Assembly (NCBI GenBank): GCA_032433765.1
Contig: JAVIAB010000139.1
Span: 48,648,240 to 48,712,239 of the forward strand
Direction of reading: 5' to 3'
DNA: 64,000 bases
DNA from: Megaustenia siamemsis
Taxonomy: Eukaryota > Mollusca > Gastropoda > Stylommatophora > Ariophantidae
Part shown: positions 33,331-43,965 of the stretch, piece by piece
Numbering within the stretch: the first letter of the stretch is position 1
Layout: each line of letters opens with the position of its first letter
Program-made: the position numbers and the translations under genes
The notes under the pieces: generated by a model
The model's database searches: none
The model's input: the letters and a program-made list of their open reading frames with translations, nothing else
Told to the model about the DNA's origin: nothing

Positions 33331-33754
33331 ATGAACAATTTGAGAGGATGAGTAAATAAAAAAAACCAAAAGATTTTGATGGAAACCGCTCATAGAGAGA
33401 CAAACAATGTGAAAAGAAAGTGTTGACTCATAAAAATCAAGAGAGAGGAAAGTTATTAAAGAGAGAGAGAGAGACAGAGAGAGAGAAAAGAAAGAGAGAG
33501 AGAAAGAGAGAGAAAAAGAAAGAGAGAGAGAGAGAAAAAGAGAGAGAAAAAAAAGAAAGAGAGAGAGAGAAAAAAAAGAAGAGAGAGAGAGAAAGAGAGA
33601 GAGAGAAAGAGAGAGAGAGAAGATATGAAAAACAGTAATTTGTGAGAACATGATGAAGAAACAGGTTGGAAGACAAAGTTGATAAAGTATGACAAGATTG
33701 AAAGACAGAGTTGCTTTAAAAAAAAGAAAATAAGAGAAACGGTTGATGAAGAGA

Positions 33755-33791
<37 letters not shown>

Positions 33792-33950
33792 AATAAATAA
33801 GAGAGATAGGGAAAACAATAAAAACAATTCGATAATGACCTGATAAAGAGTTACAAAGAGTTAATGAAGAGATTGAGTGAAATAGTTAACAAGGAAACAG
33901 ACAAGATCATCTAAAAAAAACATGCCTCATTGTCTATGTACTGACTAACA
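33331..33950. repeat. GA-rich low-complexity tract
   Basis: GAGAGA/AAAGAGAGA mixtures at about 33,455-33,630 and a pure (GA)n at 33,754-33,788. ORFs of SLSLSL or KEREREK type on either strand are low complexity, not genes. Confidence 0.9.
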
Positions 33951-34089
33951 TTTCTTCCTAAGTCTTTACGTTTCATCAAGTGCAATATTTCTCCCACCCC
34001 ATTCGTGTTTCTCTTTGTACCCATTGTTCTTCATTCAATATGTACAAGATTCCAGATCAATGGTGGTCTAGCACTGCACTGAGCGAGCT

Positions 34090-34168
34090 ACTTCAATATA
34101 CGTACGAGTATACTCAATCCAGCTGCTACTTCAATATACGTACGAGTATACTCAATCCAGCTGCTATT
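34090..34168. repeat. 38-bp direct duplication
   Basis: CTTCAATATACGTACGAGTA ... CAATCCAGCTGCT present twice (CGTACGAG at 34,101 and 34,139), plus a partial third; ends where LINE-B begins. Confidence 0.93.
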
Positions 34169-34171
34169 TCA

Positions 34172-35402
34172 ATATCATCATCATCATCATCATCATCATG
34201 TGCCTTACCGGTTGGCGTAGGCGATTATGTCCTTCTCCAATCTTCAATCTATAGTGCATCGTATCAGTTCTGCTGTTGACTGTGGTCCATGCCATGACAC
34301 CAAGCAATCCAGCATTTCCTCTCTTTGTCGTCCGCGATCTATCTTTCCTTTTATTTTGCCAGCTGTAACCAAGTATTATAATCTAAGGTATGCTGATGAT
34401 ACAGTTCTAATCGCTAAAAGTGAAAATGAGTTACAAGAAATGTTGGACATTATAGTGAAAGAAAGCAAAAATAAAGGATTCAGCCTTAATAGCAAAAGGA
34501 CAGAGGTAATGGTAACAACAAAGAAAAAGACATCACCTTAGTGAAAATAAAGACAAGTGGAACAATTTTATAACAGGTAAATGAATTTAAATATTTGGAA
34601 ACTTTGTTAACCTCAGACGGAAGATGTACAAAAGAGGTGAGATGCAGAATGGCTCAGGCAAAAGCAGCTTTCCAAAAAATTAGGAAGATACTATACAATC
34701 CATTTTTGACAATAGAAACAAGAAAAAGAGTTCTTAAATGTTATATAGAGCCAGTCTTAACATATGGATGCGAATCATGGACAATAGGACAAGAGACAAC
34801 AAAATCACTGGAATCTGTAGAAATGTGGTTTTACAGAAGAATGTTGAGAGTACCATGGACAGCTAAGAAGAGTAATGAAGATGTTCTGAGAGAAATCAAA
34901 GCAAAAAGAGAGCTAATTTCCAATATTAGGAAGAAATAATCATCATTTTTTGGCCATGTAATCAGAAGAGAACAACTGGAATATATTGTAACAACTGGAA
35001 AATTTGAGGGACGAAGTGATAGAAGGAAGAAAAGAGAAAAAATAACAGACAGTTAAGAGAATGGCTTGGCAGAAGGTCAACAACAGAAATGATAAATAGC
35101 TGCCGAGATCGAAGTTGTGGAGAGACATGATCACCTACGCCAGTAGGCCGCTGATGATGAATCAAGTATTTCAACTTTCCTCTTCTCATGATGTGCCCGA
35201 AAATGTTGATTGTTTCTTTCTGATGTATTTAGGAGCTTCCTTTTTGTGTTGGCCTCTTTAACAATTTCCTCATTGGTCTTTTTAGCTGTCCAGGGAACTT
35301 TCAACATTCTTCTGAGAAATCCCATCTCTGTGGCCTTTAATCGTCTTTCATTTGTTTGTCTACTGTCCATGATTCACTTCTATAGGTCAGAATTGGTTAC
35401 GA
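34172..35402 (-). mobile_element. LINE-B, split by a nested LINE-A
   Basis: The right part on the minus strand reads TNERRLKATEMGFLRRMLKV, PWTAKKTNEEIVKEA and the FGH-equivalent region; the left part continues to the 3' end with its (ATC)n tract at 34,176-34,199. The two parts join exactly at CAAGTATT, as the uninterrupted LINE-B at 29,788-30,032 shows (GTAACCAAGTATTCAAATTT). Frames are broken. Confidence 0.94.
34378..35162 (+). mobile_element. LINE-A nested in LINE-B, 8-bp target duplication
   Basis: Begins just before LRYADDTVLIAKSENELQ (RT motif C, intact YADD), then KNKGFSLNSKRTEVMVTT, MAQAKAAFQKIRKILYNPFL, CESWTIGQETTKSLESVEMW, YRRMLRVPWTAKKSNEDVL and the FFGHVIRREQLEYIVTTG block after a TAA. 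Ends GCTGATGATGAAT. CAAGTATT is at 34,370-34,377 and 35,163-35,170. Truncated at its 5' end and carrying frameshifts and stops. Confidence 0.95.
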
Positions 35403-35830
35403 TGACTAAAGGAGTAGACCTCTTCGTCATCCGCCTTTAAAGGATGTGAAGTGGGACTGTCTGAGTTGTGATGTCGTTTGCAGTATAATTGCAATATTTG
35501 TGCGTTTCAGCCCAACACATCCGACTTCAGCACGACATTTTTAGTACCGGGTGTCTTCCTTCTTCGATCCCTACTCGCTTGGCAAGACTGGACAGGTTAG
35601 TTTGTAAATACAGGGACTACGAAGAGGTGGAGAAGGGTCTGGATGGTTCAGCTGTGGGTCGCTGACAAATTCCAGCTCCGATGCTGCGAGGCGCGTCTTC
35701 GCCTCCAAAAAAATACTTCTGTTTAGTTCTTTAACAAATGGATCTTGCATGGCACTGTAGTCTGTGATTAGTTTTCGGTAATAGCTGCTATATTTAACCA
35801 TCCCAGTGTCTTCTTCTTTGTATGTTAGTT
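35403..35830 (-). mobile_element. LINE-K fragment with a short ORF
   Basis: The part from 35,405 to 35,640 matches the LINE-K 3' region (minus strand CGTGCTGAAGTCGGATGTG, GGCGGATGACGAAGAGG). Upstream on the minus strand is a 76-codon frame, YSSYYRKLITDYSAMQDPF, KELNRSIFLEAKTRLAASEL, DPQLNHPDPSPPLRSP, ending CPVLPSE. I infer that this is the C-terminus of the protein encoded by LINE-K; I do not recognise its domain. The 3' tail itself is missing here. Confidence 0.72.
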
Positions 35831-35869
35831 AGCAGACTACATAAAGGGGAGATTAATAATGAGACAGTT

Positions 35870-35883
35870 TCAAAAGAAAACTA

Positions 35884-35930
<47 letters not shown>

Positions 35931-36072
35931 AAGAGAGAGATAGAATTTGAGAAGACACTTAATAAAGAGCCAAACAGACCGTGATAAAGAGTAGGTGAAG
36001 AGAGAGAGAGGGGGGGGACAATTTGAGCAGACACTTGATAAAGAGCCAGGCAGACTGTTAGACAGAGTAGGT

Positions 36073-36116
<44 letters not shown>

Positions 36117-36180
36117 TGAGAAGACACTTGATAATGAGCCAAGCAGATTGTGAGAAAGTGTCATTTAAAGAAAGACGTAG
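35870..36180. repeat. (GA)n blocks in a roughly 95-bp degenerate repeat
   Basis: GA microsatellites at about 35,889-35,937 and 36,075-36,112 are embedded in repeats of ACACTTGATAAAGAGCCAGG and AGAGTAGGTGAAGAGAGAGA. These phrases also occur near 32,345-32,390 on the other side of the LINE cluster. Confidence 0.85.
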
Positions 36181-36389
36181 TGTATGAAAACGTGAGTTTT
36201 TTTTTTTTATTTTGTATTTTCTGATTGTCGATTTTATTTTATTTTTCATGATACAGAGCTATTTATTAAAATATTTGACAGCTTCTGTTCTTAACCAAAC
36301 ATCATACGTTTCTTTCTTTCTTTCTCTATCTCAGTTTTGAAATTCGCTATCGCTGCCATCAATCGTTTTTTTTATGTTGCTGTTGTTGT

Positions 36390-37275
36390 TGCGCTGTCAC
36401 CAGATTTATTTAATATGTATAGTGAGATTATTTTAAGATCCATAAGGGGCATGCCTGGAATAACAATCGGAGGTCATAATATAAATAATCTAAGGTATGC
36501 TGATGATACAGTCATAATCGCTGAGAGTGAAAATGAGTTACAAGAAATGTTAGACATTATAGTGAAGGAAAGCAAAAATAAAGGACTCAGCCTTAATAGC
36601 ACAAATACAGAAGTAATGGTAACAACAAAGAAAAAACACCACCACAATGCACAATAAAGACAAACGGAACAATATTAAAACGTAAATGAATTTAAATATT
36701 TGAGAACATTGTTAACCTTAGATGGTAGGTGTACAACAGAGGTGAGATGCAGAATGGCTAAGGTAAAAGCAGCGTTCCAAAGAAAATTAGAAAGATACTA
36801 TGCAAACCATTTTTAATAACAGAAACAAAAAAAAAGAGTTCTTATATGTGATGTAGAGCCAGTCTTGAAATATGGATGTGAATCATAGACATTAGGACAA
36901 CACACAAGAAAATCACTGCAGGCTGTAGAAATGAGGCTCTACAGAAGAATGTTGAGAATATCATGGACAGCTAAGAAGAGTAATGAAAATGTTCTGAAAG
37001 AGGCCAAAGCAAAAAGAGAGCTAATATCCAATATTAGAAAGAAACAATCACCATTTTTTGGCCATGAAATGAGAAGAGAACAGCTGGAATATATTGTTAT
37101 AACTGGGAAAATTGAGGTCGAAGAAATAGAGGGAAGCAAAGAGAAAAGATACCAGACAACCTAAGAAAATGGCTTGGCAGAAGGTCAACAATAGAAATGA
37201 TAAATAACTGTCGAGACCGAAAGTTGCTGAAAGACATGATCATCTACGCCAGCAAGCACGGTACTTGATGAAAAT
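36390..37275 (+). mobile_element. LINE-A, longest copy, RT palm to 3' end
   Basis: Reads LSPDLFNMYSEIILRSIRG, MPGITIGGHNINN, LRYADDTVIIAESENELQ (intact YADD), KNKGLSLNSTNTEVMVTT, then frameshifted MAKVKAAFQRK, LKYGCES, VEMRLYRRMLRISWTAKKS, FFGHEMRREQLEYIVITGK and the YASRHGT-equivalent 3' end. Stops and frameshifts disable it. Flanking GTTGTTGTT on both sides could be the target site, but it is low complexity. Confidence 0.93.
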
Positions 37276-37544
37276 GGTTGTTGTTATTTTTGTTGCTTAT
37301 ACGGTAGCCTGTTGGTAGGGTGGAAGGAGTGGGAGTTGTGGAGGGGTATGTTACCACCTCGGCTCCATGAAAAACGTTCTATTTGGGAGGGGGAGGGGGG
37401 GGGGGTCTGTGAATTTCATCATCATATGTGCTGTGAAGCGTTGTGGGAAGCTACAGTTTTTTGTGCTCAGCCAAAGTGTGTCAAAGTGGCAGTTGTCAGC
37501 ATTTTGTTGAAGGGTTTCTGCAATAATGTCTCCCTATCCTTAAA
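37276..37544. other. Spacer with G-rich run near 37,387-37,404
   Basis: GGGAGGGGGAGGGGGGGGGG could form a G-quadruplex. A short ORF overlaps it without recognisable content. Confidence 0.45.
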
Positions 37545-38000
37545 GTGGCATTCTAGTTGTAATACAATGACATTCTAGTTATAATCCACTCACATTCTAG
37601 TTATAATACAATGATATTCTAGTTATAATACAATGACATTCTAGTTATAATCCACTCACATTCTAGTTATAATCCACTGACACTGACATTCTAGTTATAA
37701 TACAATGACATTCTAGTTGTAATACAATGACATTCTAGTTATAATCCACTCACATTCTAGTTATAATCCACTGACACTGACATTCTAGTTATAATACAAT
37801 GACATTCTAGTTGTAATACAATTACAATCTAGTTATAATCCAATGACAATCTAGTTATAATCCAATGACAATCTAGTTATAATCTATTGACAATCTAGTT
37901 ACAATCCACTGACATTCTAGTTATAATCCACTGACATTCTAGTTATAACCCAATGACAATCTAGTTATAATCCAATCGCATTCTAGTTATAATACAATGA
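37545..38000. repeat. 22-bp minisatellite, about 20 copies
   Basis: Unit CATTCTAGTTATAATCCACT then GA; CATTCTAG at 37,571 and 37,593. Two exact-length blocks containing CACTGACACTGACATTC (about 37,676 and 37,770) show local segment duplication. Confidence 0.96.
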
Positions 38001-38639
38001 CATTTTGCAACAGATAACATGAGTCCACAACATTTTGTTCATTCGCAAAAGTTCATGTTTCACGAGAGTTATTCTAACATATAAGAGCAAACTAAGAAAC
38101 ATGAATGTTCCTACTTAATTAATCTTTCAGTTAATGATAATCTCATTTATTAATGTTGATGCGAAGACACTACTTCATTATTAGTTAGCTGACTAGGGTT
38201 AATTTTATTTATTTACATATATATGTGTGTGTGATTTTTGTTCCTGCTGAAGGCCTATTGAGCTGAAACGACGTTAAGTTGTGTCTTATATTAATTACAT
38301 AAGGCTTTGACCATAAACAATTTTGTTTCTATTTTATTTCATTTCTCCTTAACTCTTACTTTTGTCAAATATTCAACTGTTTACAACAAACGTTTCTACC
38401 TGTTCAACTTCTTCTAATAATCTTGAACATGCCGTAGATGATCATATCCTGAGTTATCTTTTCTAAAATGTGCAAATGAACAAGATAACTAACTTAACAC
38501 CAACAAACTGCTGTGAAATGATTCTGTTTCCACACAATCTGAAAGTCACATCATGGGCCCATTGTATGCCCCAAAGTGATTGAGCTTTACACATATTAAA
38601 TGACTTGACCTATACGGAATCTTGCTTTAGCGCATCAAT
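38001..38639. other. AT-rich spacer, no gene seen
   Basis: No supported content. Confidence 0.4.
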
Positions 38640-38868
38640 TCTTTACTGTTTTCTGTAACTGTTTTCTATAATTGTTTTCTATAAATGTTTTTTGTTCTTG
38701 TTTTCTATAATTGTTTTCTGTTATTGTTTTCAATAATTGTTTTCTGTTATTGTTTTCAATAATTGTTTTCTGTTATTGTTTTCTGTAACTGTTATATGTA
38801 ATTGTTTTCTGTTATTGTTTTCTGTAACTGTTATATATAATTGTTTTCTGTAACTTTTTGTGGATATT
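38640..38868. repeat. 13-bp minisatellite, partly as 26-bp dimers
   Basis: Variants of ATTGTTTTCTGTT alternate with ATTGTTTTCAATA, giving a 26-bp dimer in the middle of the array. Confidence 0.9.
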
Positions 38869-39087
38869 TTCTGTTAACCCAATGCTGTAAAAATACCTGC
38901 GGCCCGTGTGTATTTTGTATCCATAACTCACCTCGGAGTTTCCGCTAACAACAAATATTTGCTTCATTTTTTAATCTTGTATTAAGATCTGACCCACACT
39001 GTGGCGGTTGTGTGGTTGCTCCTCTGTTTACCCACACGCCAGTTCTCATATATGATTAAAAAAAAAAAAAAAAAAACTCATATATGA

Positions 39088-39119
<32 letters not shown>
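38869..39119. other. Spacer with two long A-runs
   Basis: A-runs at about 39,058-39,076 and 39,089-39,115 separated by CTCATATATGAT, itself a duplicate of TCATATATGATT to the left. Possibly tails of a duplicated short insertion. Confidence 0.6.
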
Positions 39120-39120
<1 letters not shown>

Positions 39121-39375
39121 CACGAAGGAAGTACTGTAACGATTGTAAGAATTTATGAAATTATGTTTATGAAGTACTGCGACGATTTTGTAAAATGTTA
39201 TGAAAGATGGTTCATGAGGTACTTTGACGATTGTAAGAATTTGTGGACGATGATTCCTGAAGTACTGTACCGATTATAGGATTTTCTGAAAGATGTTTCA
39301 CGAAGTACTGTAAGATTGTTAGAATTTCTGACAGATAGTTTATGAAATACCGTGGCGATTGCATAAATCTACTTT
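39120..39375. repeat. 43-bp degenerate minisatellite, about 6 copies
   Basis: Unit GAAGTACTGTAACGATTGTA then AGAATTTATGAAAGATGTTTCAT-like; GAAGTACTG at 39,128 and 39,171. Confidence 0.9.
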
Positions 39376-39479
39376 TTTTTACGTCGGCTTGAGAACTTGG
39401 CACAGCTACCCTTTACGATTTTAAATCACCAAGGTCTTTTCAATGCGTGGTTACTTCGCGGTGTTACTCCCCTCTGATA

Positions 39480-39850
39480 CGTAGTTAGTAATATGCGATG
39501 TCTGGCCCTCTGAGATGACGAAAAAAAAAAAACAAGAAATCTCGTGTACACACTGAGCACGTTAAAAATCCTTTAGCTGTTAAACGCGATGTTACCGGAG
39601 CCTCATTATTAGGGAAGTAAAGAATAGTGGATACTGTGACCAGGCATGTCGTAAGAGGCGACTAAGGAGGTTGATCGATGGCTTGATAAACTGTCATTGT
39701 AAAAAGTATTGTTATGGAAACAGAGCCATAGATTTTAGAAGCAGTGATCTCTGCAATATGTGCCATTTTGGCACGCAAGGTTTCTGTTTTTGAGATTGTG
39801 GTTTTGCCCTATGTGCCGTCTTCGGCTCGAAAAGGACAATTGATAGATAG
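39480..39850. repeat. Old dispersed repeats
   Basis: 39,490-39,570 resembles window bases 50-130. 39,643-39,675 carries GGCATGTCGTAAGAGGCGAC (also at 27,958). The block ends CGGCTCGAAAAGGACAATTG and GATAGATAG, like the end of LINE-F at 25,850. I infer retroelement 3' ends, family unknown. Confidence 0.5.
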
Positions 39851-39861
39851 TTAAACTCGAT

Positions 39862-39972
39862 AAGAGTATGCCTAAGAGTATGCCTAAGAGTATGCCTAAG
39901 AGTATGCCTAAGAGTATGCCTAAGAGTATGCCTAAGAGTATGCCTAAGAGTATGCCTAAGAGTATGCCTAAA
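39862..39972. repeat. 12-bp tandem repeat, 9 copies
   Basis: Perfect GAGTATGCCTAA units; 12 bp means four codons, so frames persist. Uniform copies suggest recent slippage. Confidence 0.98.
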
Positions 39973-39989
39973 CGGTCCCCTTTCGAGTA

Positions 39990-40140
39990 AAAATCGTAAG
40001 AAAAAAGCTCATGATCCCCAAGCGTGCAATGGAGTTCGTGAAAATGGGTCCGGATTGCCTACTGTGTTCCCCAGCATTCCTAATTGAAGATCAACACCAC
40101 CTCATGTGGATGTGTCTGCGGTCCAATGATGAAGATTCTA
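39990..40140 (+). pseudogene. C-terminal zinc-finger end of a LINE
   Basis: The plus strand reads MIPKRAMEFVKMGPDCLLCS then PAFLIEDQHHLMWMCLRSN. The C-x2-C ... H-x4-C spacing with EDxxHLMWMC is the zinc-ligand tail at the end of many RNase H-type LINE polyproteins. Only this tail is present, followed by an ACATA pentamer tract (40,140-40,178). Confidence 0.68.
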
Positions 40141-40249
40141 ACATAATATAACATAACACAACATAACATAACATAGCAGGAATAAACCCGATCACTCTAA
40201 TTATGGTTCGAGAAGGGCGCCTACGTCATAACTGAGACGTTAGCACCTT

Positions 40250-40730
40250 CATCATCATCAAGTACCGGGCCTGCTGGCGTAGGTGATCGTGTCTCTCCAC
40301 AACTTTCGATCTCGACAGTTATTTATCATTTATGTTGTTAACTTTCTGCCAAGCCATTCTTTTAAGCTGTCTGGTGTCTTTTCTCTTTGCTTCCCTCTAT
40401 CTCTTCGTCCCTCAATTTTCCCAATTGTTACAATATATTCCAGCTGTTCTCTTCTCATTACATAGCCAAAATGCTGATTGCTTCTTCCGAATATTGGAAT
40501 TAACTTTCTTTTTGCTTTGGCCTCTTTCAGAACGTTTTCATTACTCGTGTTAGCTGTCCATGGTATTCTCAACATTATTCTGTGAAACAACATTTCTACA
40601 GACTCCAGTGATTTCCATGTCTGTTGTCCTATTGTCCATGATTCGCATCCATATGTTAAGACTGGCTCTACATAACATTTAAGAACTCTTTTTCTTGTTT
40701 CTATTGTCAAAAATGGATTGCATTTTTATG
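40250..40730 (-). mobile_element. LINE-A 3' fragment, 11-bp target duplication
   Basis: Minus strand: TIETRKRVLKCYVEPVLTYG, CESWTIGQQTWKSLESVEML, RIPWTANTSNENVLKEAKAK, YVMRREQLEYIVTIGKIEG, SLKEWLGRKLTT and the 3' end with an ATC-repeat tail. GTTAGCACCTT is at 40,239-40,249 and 40,731-40,741. Largely one open frame (126 codons), so fairly recent. Confidence 0.96.
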
Positions 40731-40741
40731 GTTAGCACCTT

Positions 40742-41821
40742 AACATAAAAAAAAATAGAAAAAAAACGTGTACACTGACAATATCAGCCTCGATGAAAAC
40801 AAATCTCGGGGCGGAAAAAAAATTAGGAAAAGGACAAGTTTAAAAAAAAAAATGATGGGTACAATTTCTTCTTATCAGAAAATTAACTACGCGAATTTCA
40901 AATAAATAAAAGGCCGATACCACCGACCAGATTTCAGTTTATGAAGAGAACAAGCAAAATGAGCTGACTGATTGCACGACACTGTCACTGCCTGGACGGG
41001 AAGAGACGCCAGATCTGGTTTCCACTAGCAGGGCGTAAGAGCAACATTGCAACACCTGTGTAAAGGCTTGTCCGACGATTAAAACCTGGGACTGAGGAAA
41101 ACAATCTTGGTCATAAAGCTGGAGATCTGTGGCGGCATTGTGTGTTTTCTTTTCCTGACAGAATTTGATATTAGACTTCGCGCGAGAAGATAACTTCTCG
41201 GAAATGTAGAAGACGAGGACTGGACGAGAACACGTTCTTAAACAGAAAACTGAGAGTGGGAGGAAAGAGATCGTGGGTGCTAGTGGGGGACGGGGGGGAT
41301 GAGAATAAAAATAATGGGTGAAAGAGCTAAATAGAAAGGAGGAAACAGAAATAAAAACTGATGGTAAGATGAGTAGACATGAAAGCAAAACCGAACACGA
41401 TGTGAGAAATGAAGAAATAAAATTAATACGTTTATACATAGATTCCCCCCTCCCCCTTTTGGGTTGGGACGGAAAAGAATGGGGAGGGGGATGGGAATGT
41501 CTTAAGTTGCGAGAGGGAAACGCGATAAATAAAAATGACAGAAAGAGTGAATGCAAAATAATCAGGGAGATAAGGTGGCACAAATATAGACTAAAGAAGA
41601 TCAATGTCAGGTATCATGGACGATCATATCTCTCCATATTTGTCTGACCTTGTGTTCCTTAGTTCAGATGTTGATCTTTGTCCATATCAAACTTAAAGCT
41701 TCTAACACTTTCTATCGTTGTCTTCCCTTTCCTTATTTCTTGCCTGTACGTAACTGGTTGGTATAATATATTTCTCTTTCCCTTTGCTCTTAGCTTGATT
41801 AAATAAGGTAAACTATAACCA
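40742..41821. other. Spacer with an unrecognised minus-strand ORF (40,939-41,604)
   Basis: The 221-codon ORF has a compositionally biased first half (serine/phenylalanine/leucine-rich) and a more ordinary second half containing QLYDQDCFPQSQVLIVGQAF. I see no domain and no supporting start or splice context, so I do not call a gene. A-runs occur at 40,745-40,860. Confidence 0.3.
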
Positions 41822-42150
41822 AGGGAAACAAGAAAAAGAGTTATTATATATTATGTAGAGCCAGTTTTAACATATGGATCTGAATCACGGACAAAAGGAC
41901 AACAGACAAGGAAACCACTGGAGGCTGTAGAAATGTGGTTTTACAGATGGAATATATTGTAACAACTGGGAAAATTGAGGGACGAAGAGATAGGGGGAAG
42001 CAAAGATAAAAGATATCAGACAGCCTAAGAGAATGGCTTGACAGAGGGTCAACAACAGAAATGATAAATAACTGTCGAGATCGAAAGTTGTGGAGAGACA
42101 TGATCACCTACGCCAGTAGGCATGGTACCTAATGATGAAGATGATGGTGA
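41822..42150 (+). mobile_element. LINE-A with internal deletion
   Basis: Nucleotides for ETRKRVIIYYVEPVLTYGSE-like sequence run to MWFYR and then jump directly to EYIVTTGKIEGRRDRGKQR, omitting about 170 bases present in sister copies. Ends CAGTAGGCATGGTACCTAAT and a GATGAAGATGATGG tail. Confidence 0.88.
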
Positions 42151-42339
42151 TAACGAAGGGCCGCAAATAAGGATAAATGAATATTATTATTATTTTTTGT
42201 TAAAGAATATTATTATGAACGGAAACTTCAGAGGAGACAGATCAACGAATCCTTTCAGAGGAAGAGGTACATTTACAGCACTCGGGAAAAATTCACAAAT
42301 AATCAACAGCCACAAAACAAAAAAAAACAAAGAACAATA

Positions 42340-42720
42340 GATGGCCCAAACAGGATCTAATCCGTACTCCTTGACACAGCGCCATCCACGAGAAACCTGC
42401 GCTAGGGCACACGACCAACTAAGCAATCTGCAAGCTGACTGCATGCGTCAGGGTAGACGAACTGAGGTGATCAAGGCCCCGCTGTATGTCCCAGTGATGC
42501 TCCAAACAAACAGACTATCCTGTCTGGCCAAAGGAATAATGATTGCAAAGGGAAGGCAGTTCGGTACTAAAAAAAGTAAGGATGAAGTCGGACATGTCGG
42601 TGCCGGGACGAAAAACGTGAACATACAACACAACGCATATACGCCCACTTAAAGTCTTTTGAAGAACGGGTTACGAATTGGATTATCAATTCTTTTAGTA
42701 GTGATCGGCTGAACGTCAGA
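42340..42720 (+). mobile_element. Possible ancient LINE-K relative
   Basis: GATGAAGTCGGACATGTCGG, CGGGACGAAAAACGTGAACA, ACAACACAACGCATATACGC and CCCACTTAAAGTC follow the LINE-K order GCTGAAGTCGGATGTATTGG, GGCCGAAAGGCGCAAATA, ACAACACAACGCAGGCACGC, CCCACTACGTCC. A 103-codon plus ORF (42,341-42,652) overlaps but is probably incidental. Confidence 0.55.
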
Positions 42721-42781
42721 AGACAAACACATTGACATAGAAATATGATCAACAGGGTGATGATATAAACTAGAATCACAT

Positions 42782-42960
42782 ATGAGTAGCGTGATAAACA
42801 GTATCACAAGAGAAGAGATAATCAACAGAATCATTATGAGTACCATGATAAATAGTATCACACGAGAAGACATGACATACATAATCAGTATGAGTACCGT
42901 GATAAATAGTATCAAAGGAGAAGATATGATAAACAAAATCACCAAAGGAGATGTAATTAG
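42782..42960. repeat. 54-bp minisatellite, 3 copies plus decayed units
   Basis: Unit TGAGTACCATGATAAATAGT then ATCACACGAGAAGA...; TGAG at 42,783, 42,837 and 42,891. Degenerate GATAAATAGAATCAACAGAAG units continue to about 43,080. Confidence 0.93.
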
Positions 42961-43080
42961 GGGGGTGGGGGAGGGGTGATAAATAGAATCAACAGAAGAA
43001 ATGTGATAAATGGAATCAGAAGGGGCATTTGATCAAACGATTTAACAGAAAAAATGTAATAAAAATGATCAACAAAAAAG

Positions 43081-43965
43081 ACGGGATTAAGAGAATGGAG
43101 AGTAGATATGTAATCAGCCGGATAAGGATAACATATGAGATATACATGATTTGGAGGGATGGTAATCCGAGATTAATGGGAAACTTGTGTCAACAGAAAC
43201 TGAAATAAAAACAATGCGAGGATAGCGTTGACAAAGAACAAATACAGGAAAACTAATCAATAGAATGATGTATAGGGATTAATAAGTAGCGATAACATAA
43301 TAAATACCGAATTAGATAACATAAAATTATGTCTGGAAACAGAAGAAGAAAAACACTAGAGAAGTAATATTATGAATTATTGTGTTTATGGCAGGTTTTG
43401 AAATCCCATCTTTGTATAATTACCGAAGAAATACACAACAAGTGAAGGAACAATTTTACTTTGCTGCTTCCAAATTTGTCGAAAATATAATGGCGTGACA
43501 GCTGAGACGGTCGAGCGATACGCCTCTCTAGCGGTGCATGGGCATTACATGCAAGAGGTGAACTTCTAATTGGAGCTTTGACAATACGATTAATGAAAGA
43601 CATTGATTATCAGTATTTGTAGTGTAAAGGCAGTATAGTACATTAAAGTATTGTATAGTACATTGATAGTACGTAGTACTGCTCTTAATTATCATCATAA
43701 TTGTCATACTGGTCCTCATAGACGATCTTGTCCTTCTACAGTTTGCTGTATTCAGTATATAATACTTCCCCCCCCCCCCCAAGCGGTTATTTTTGGTATA
43801 ATCTTTTCGACTGTTAACTGTCTCTGAGGTCTATGTGCATGCCGGACCTGCCCAGAGATTAAGTGGGGGGGGGAGAGGTGTTAATGCCACCTAGAAACCA
43901 CCGAATACCGAGTGGAAAATACTCACTCTCTGTGGAGGAATTCGAATCCAGAACCTTCCCACCCA
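43081..43965. other. Spacer, C-run at about 43,769 and G-run at about 43,865; no gene seen
   Basis: No supported coding content. Poly-C (about 11) and poly-G (about 10) runs lie about 90 bases apart. Confidence 0.4.

Noticed and set aside
32553..33338. 261-codon minus-strand ORF rich in S, L, C and V
   Set aside because: Reverse strand of the 39-bp purine-rich array; period of 13 codons keeps it open.
35131..35370. Independent minus-strand gene
   Set aside because: The peptide is the RT C-terminal region of LINE-B (ATEMGFLRRMLKVPWTAKKT).
36395..37275. Target duplication GTTGTTGTT for the longest LINE-A
   Set aside because: The flank is a low-complexity GTT tract, so the match has little weight; it is mentioned only as a possibility.
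42341..42652. 103-codon plus-strand ORF
   Set aside because: It overlaps a segment that resembles LINE-K 3' sequence and has no recognisable domain.
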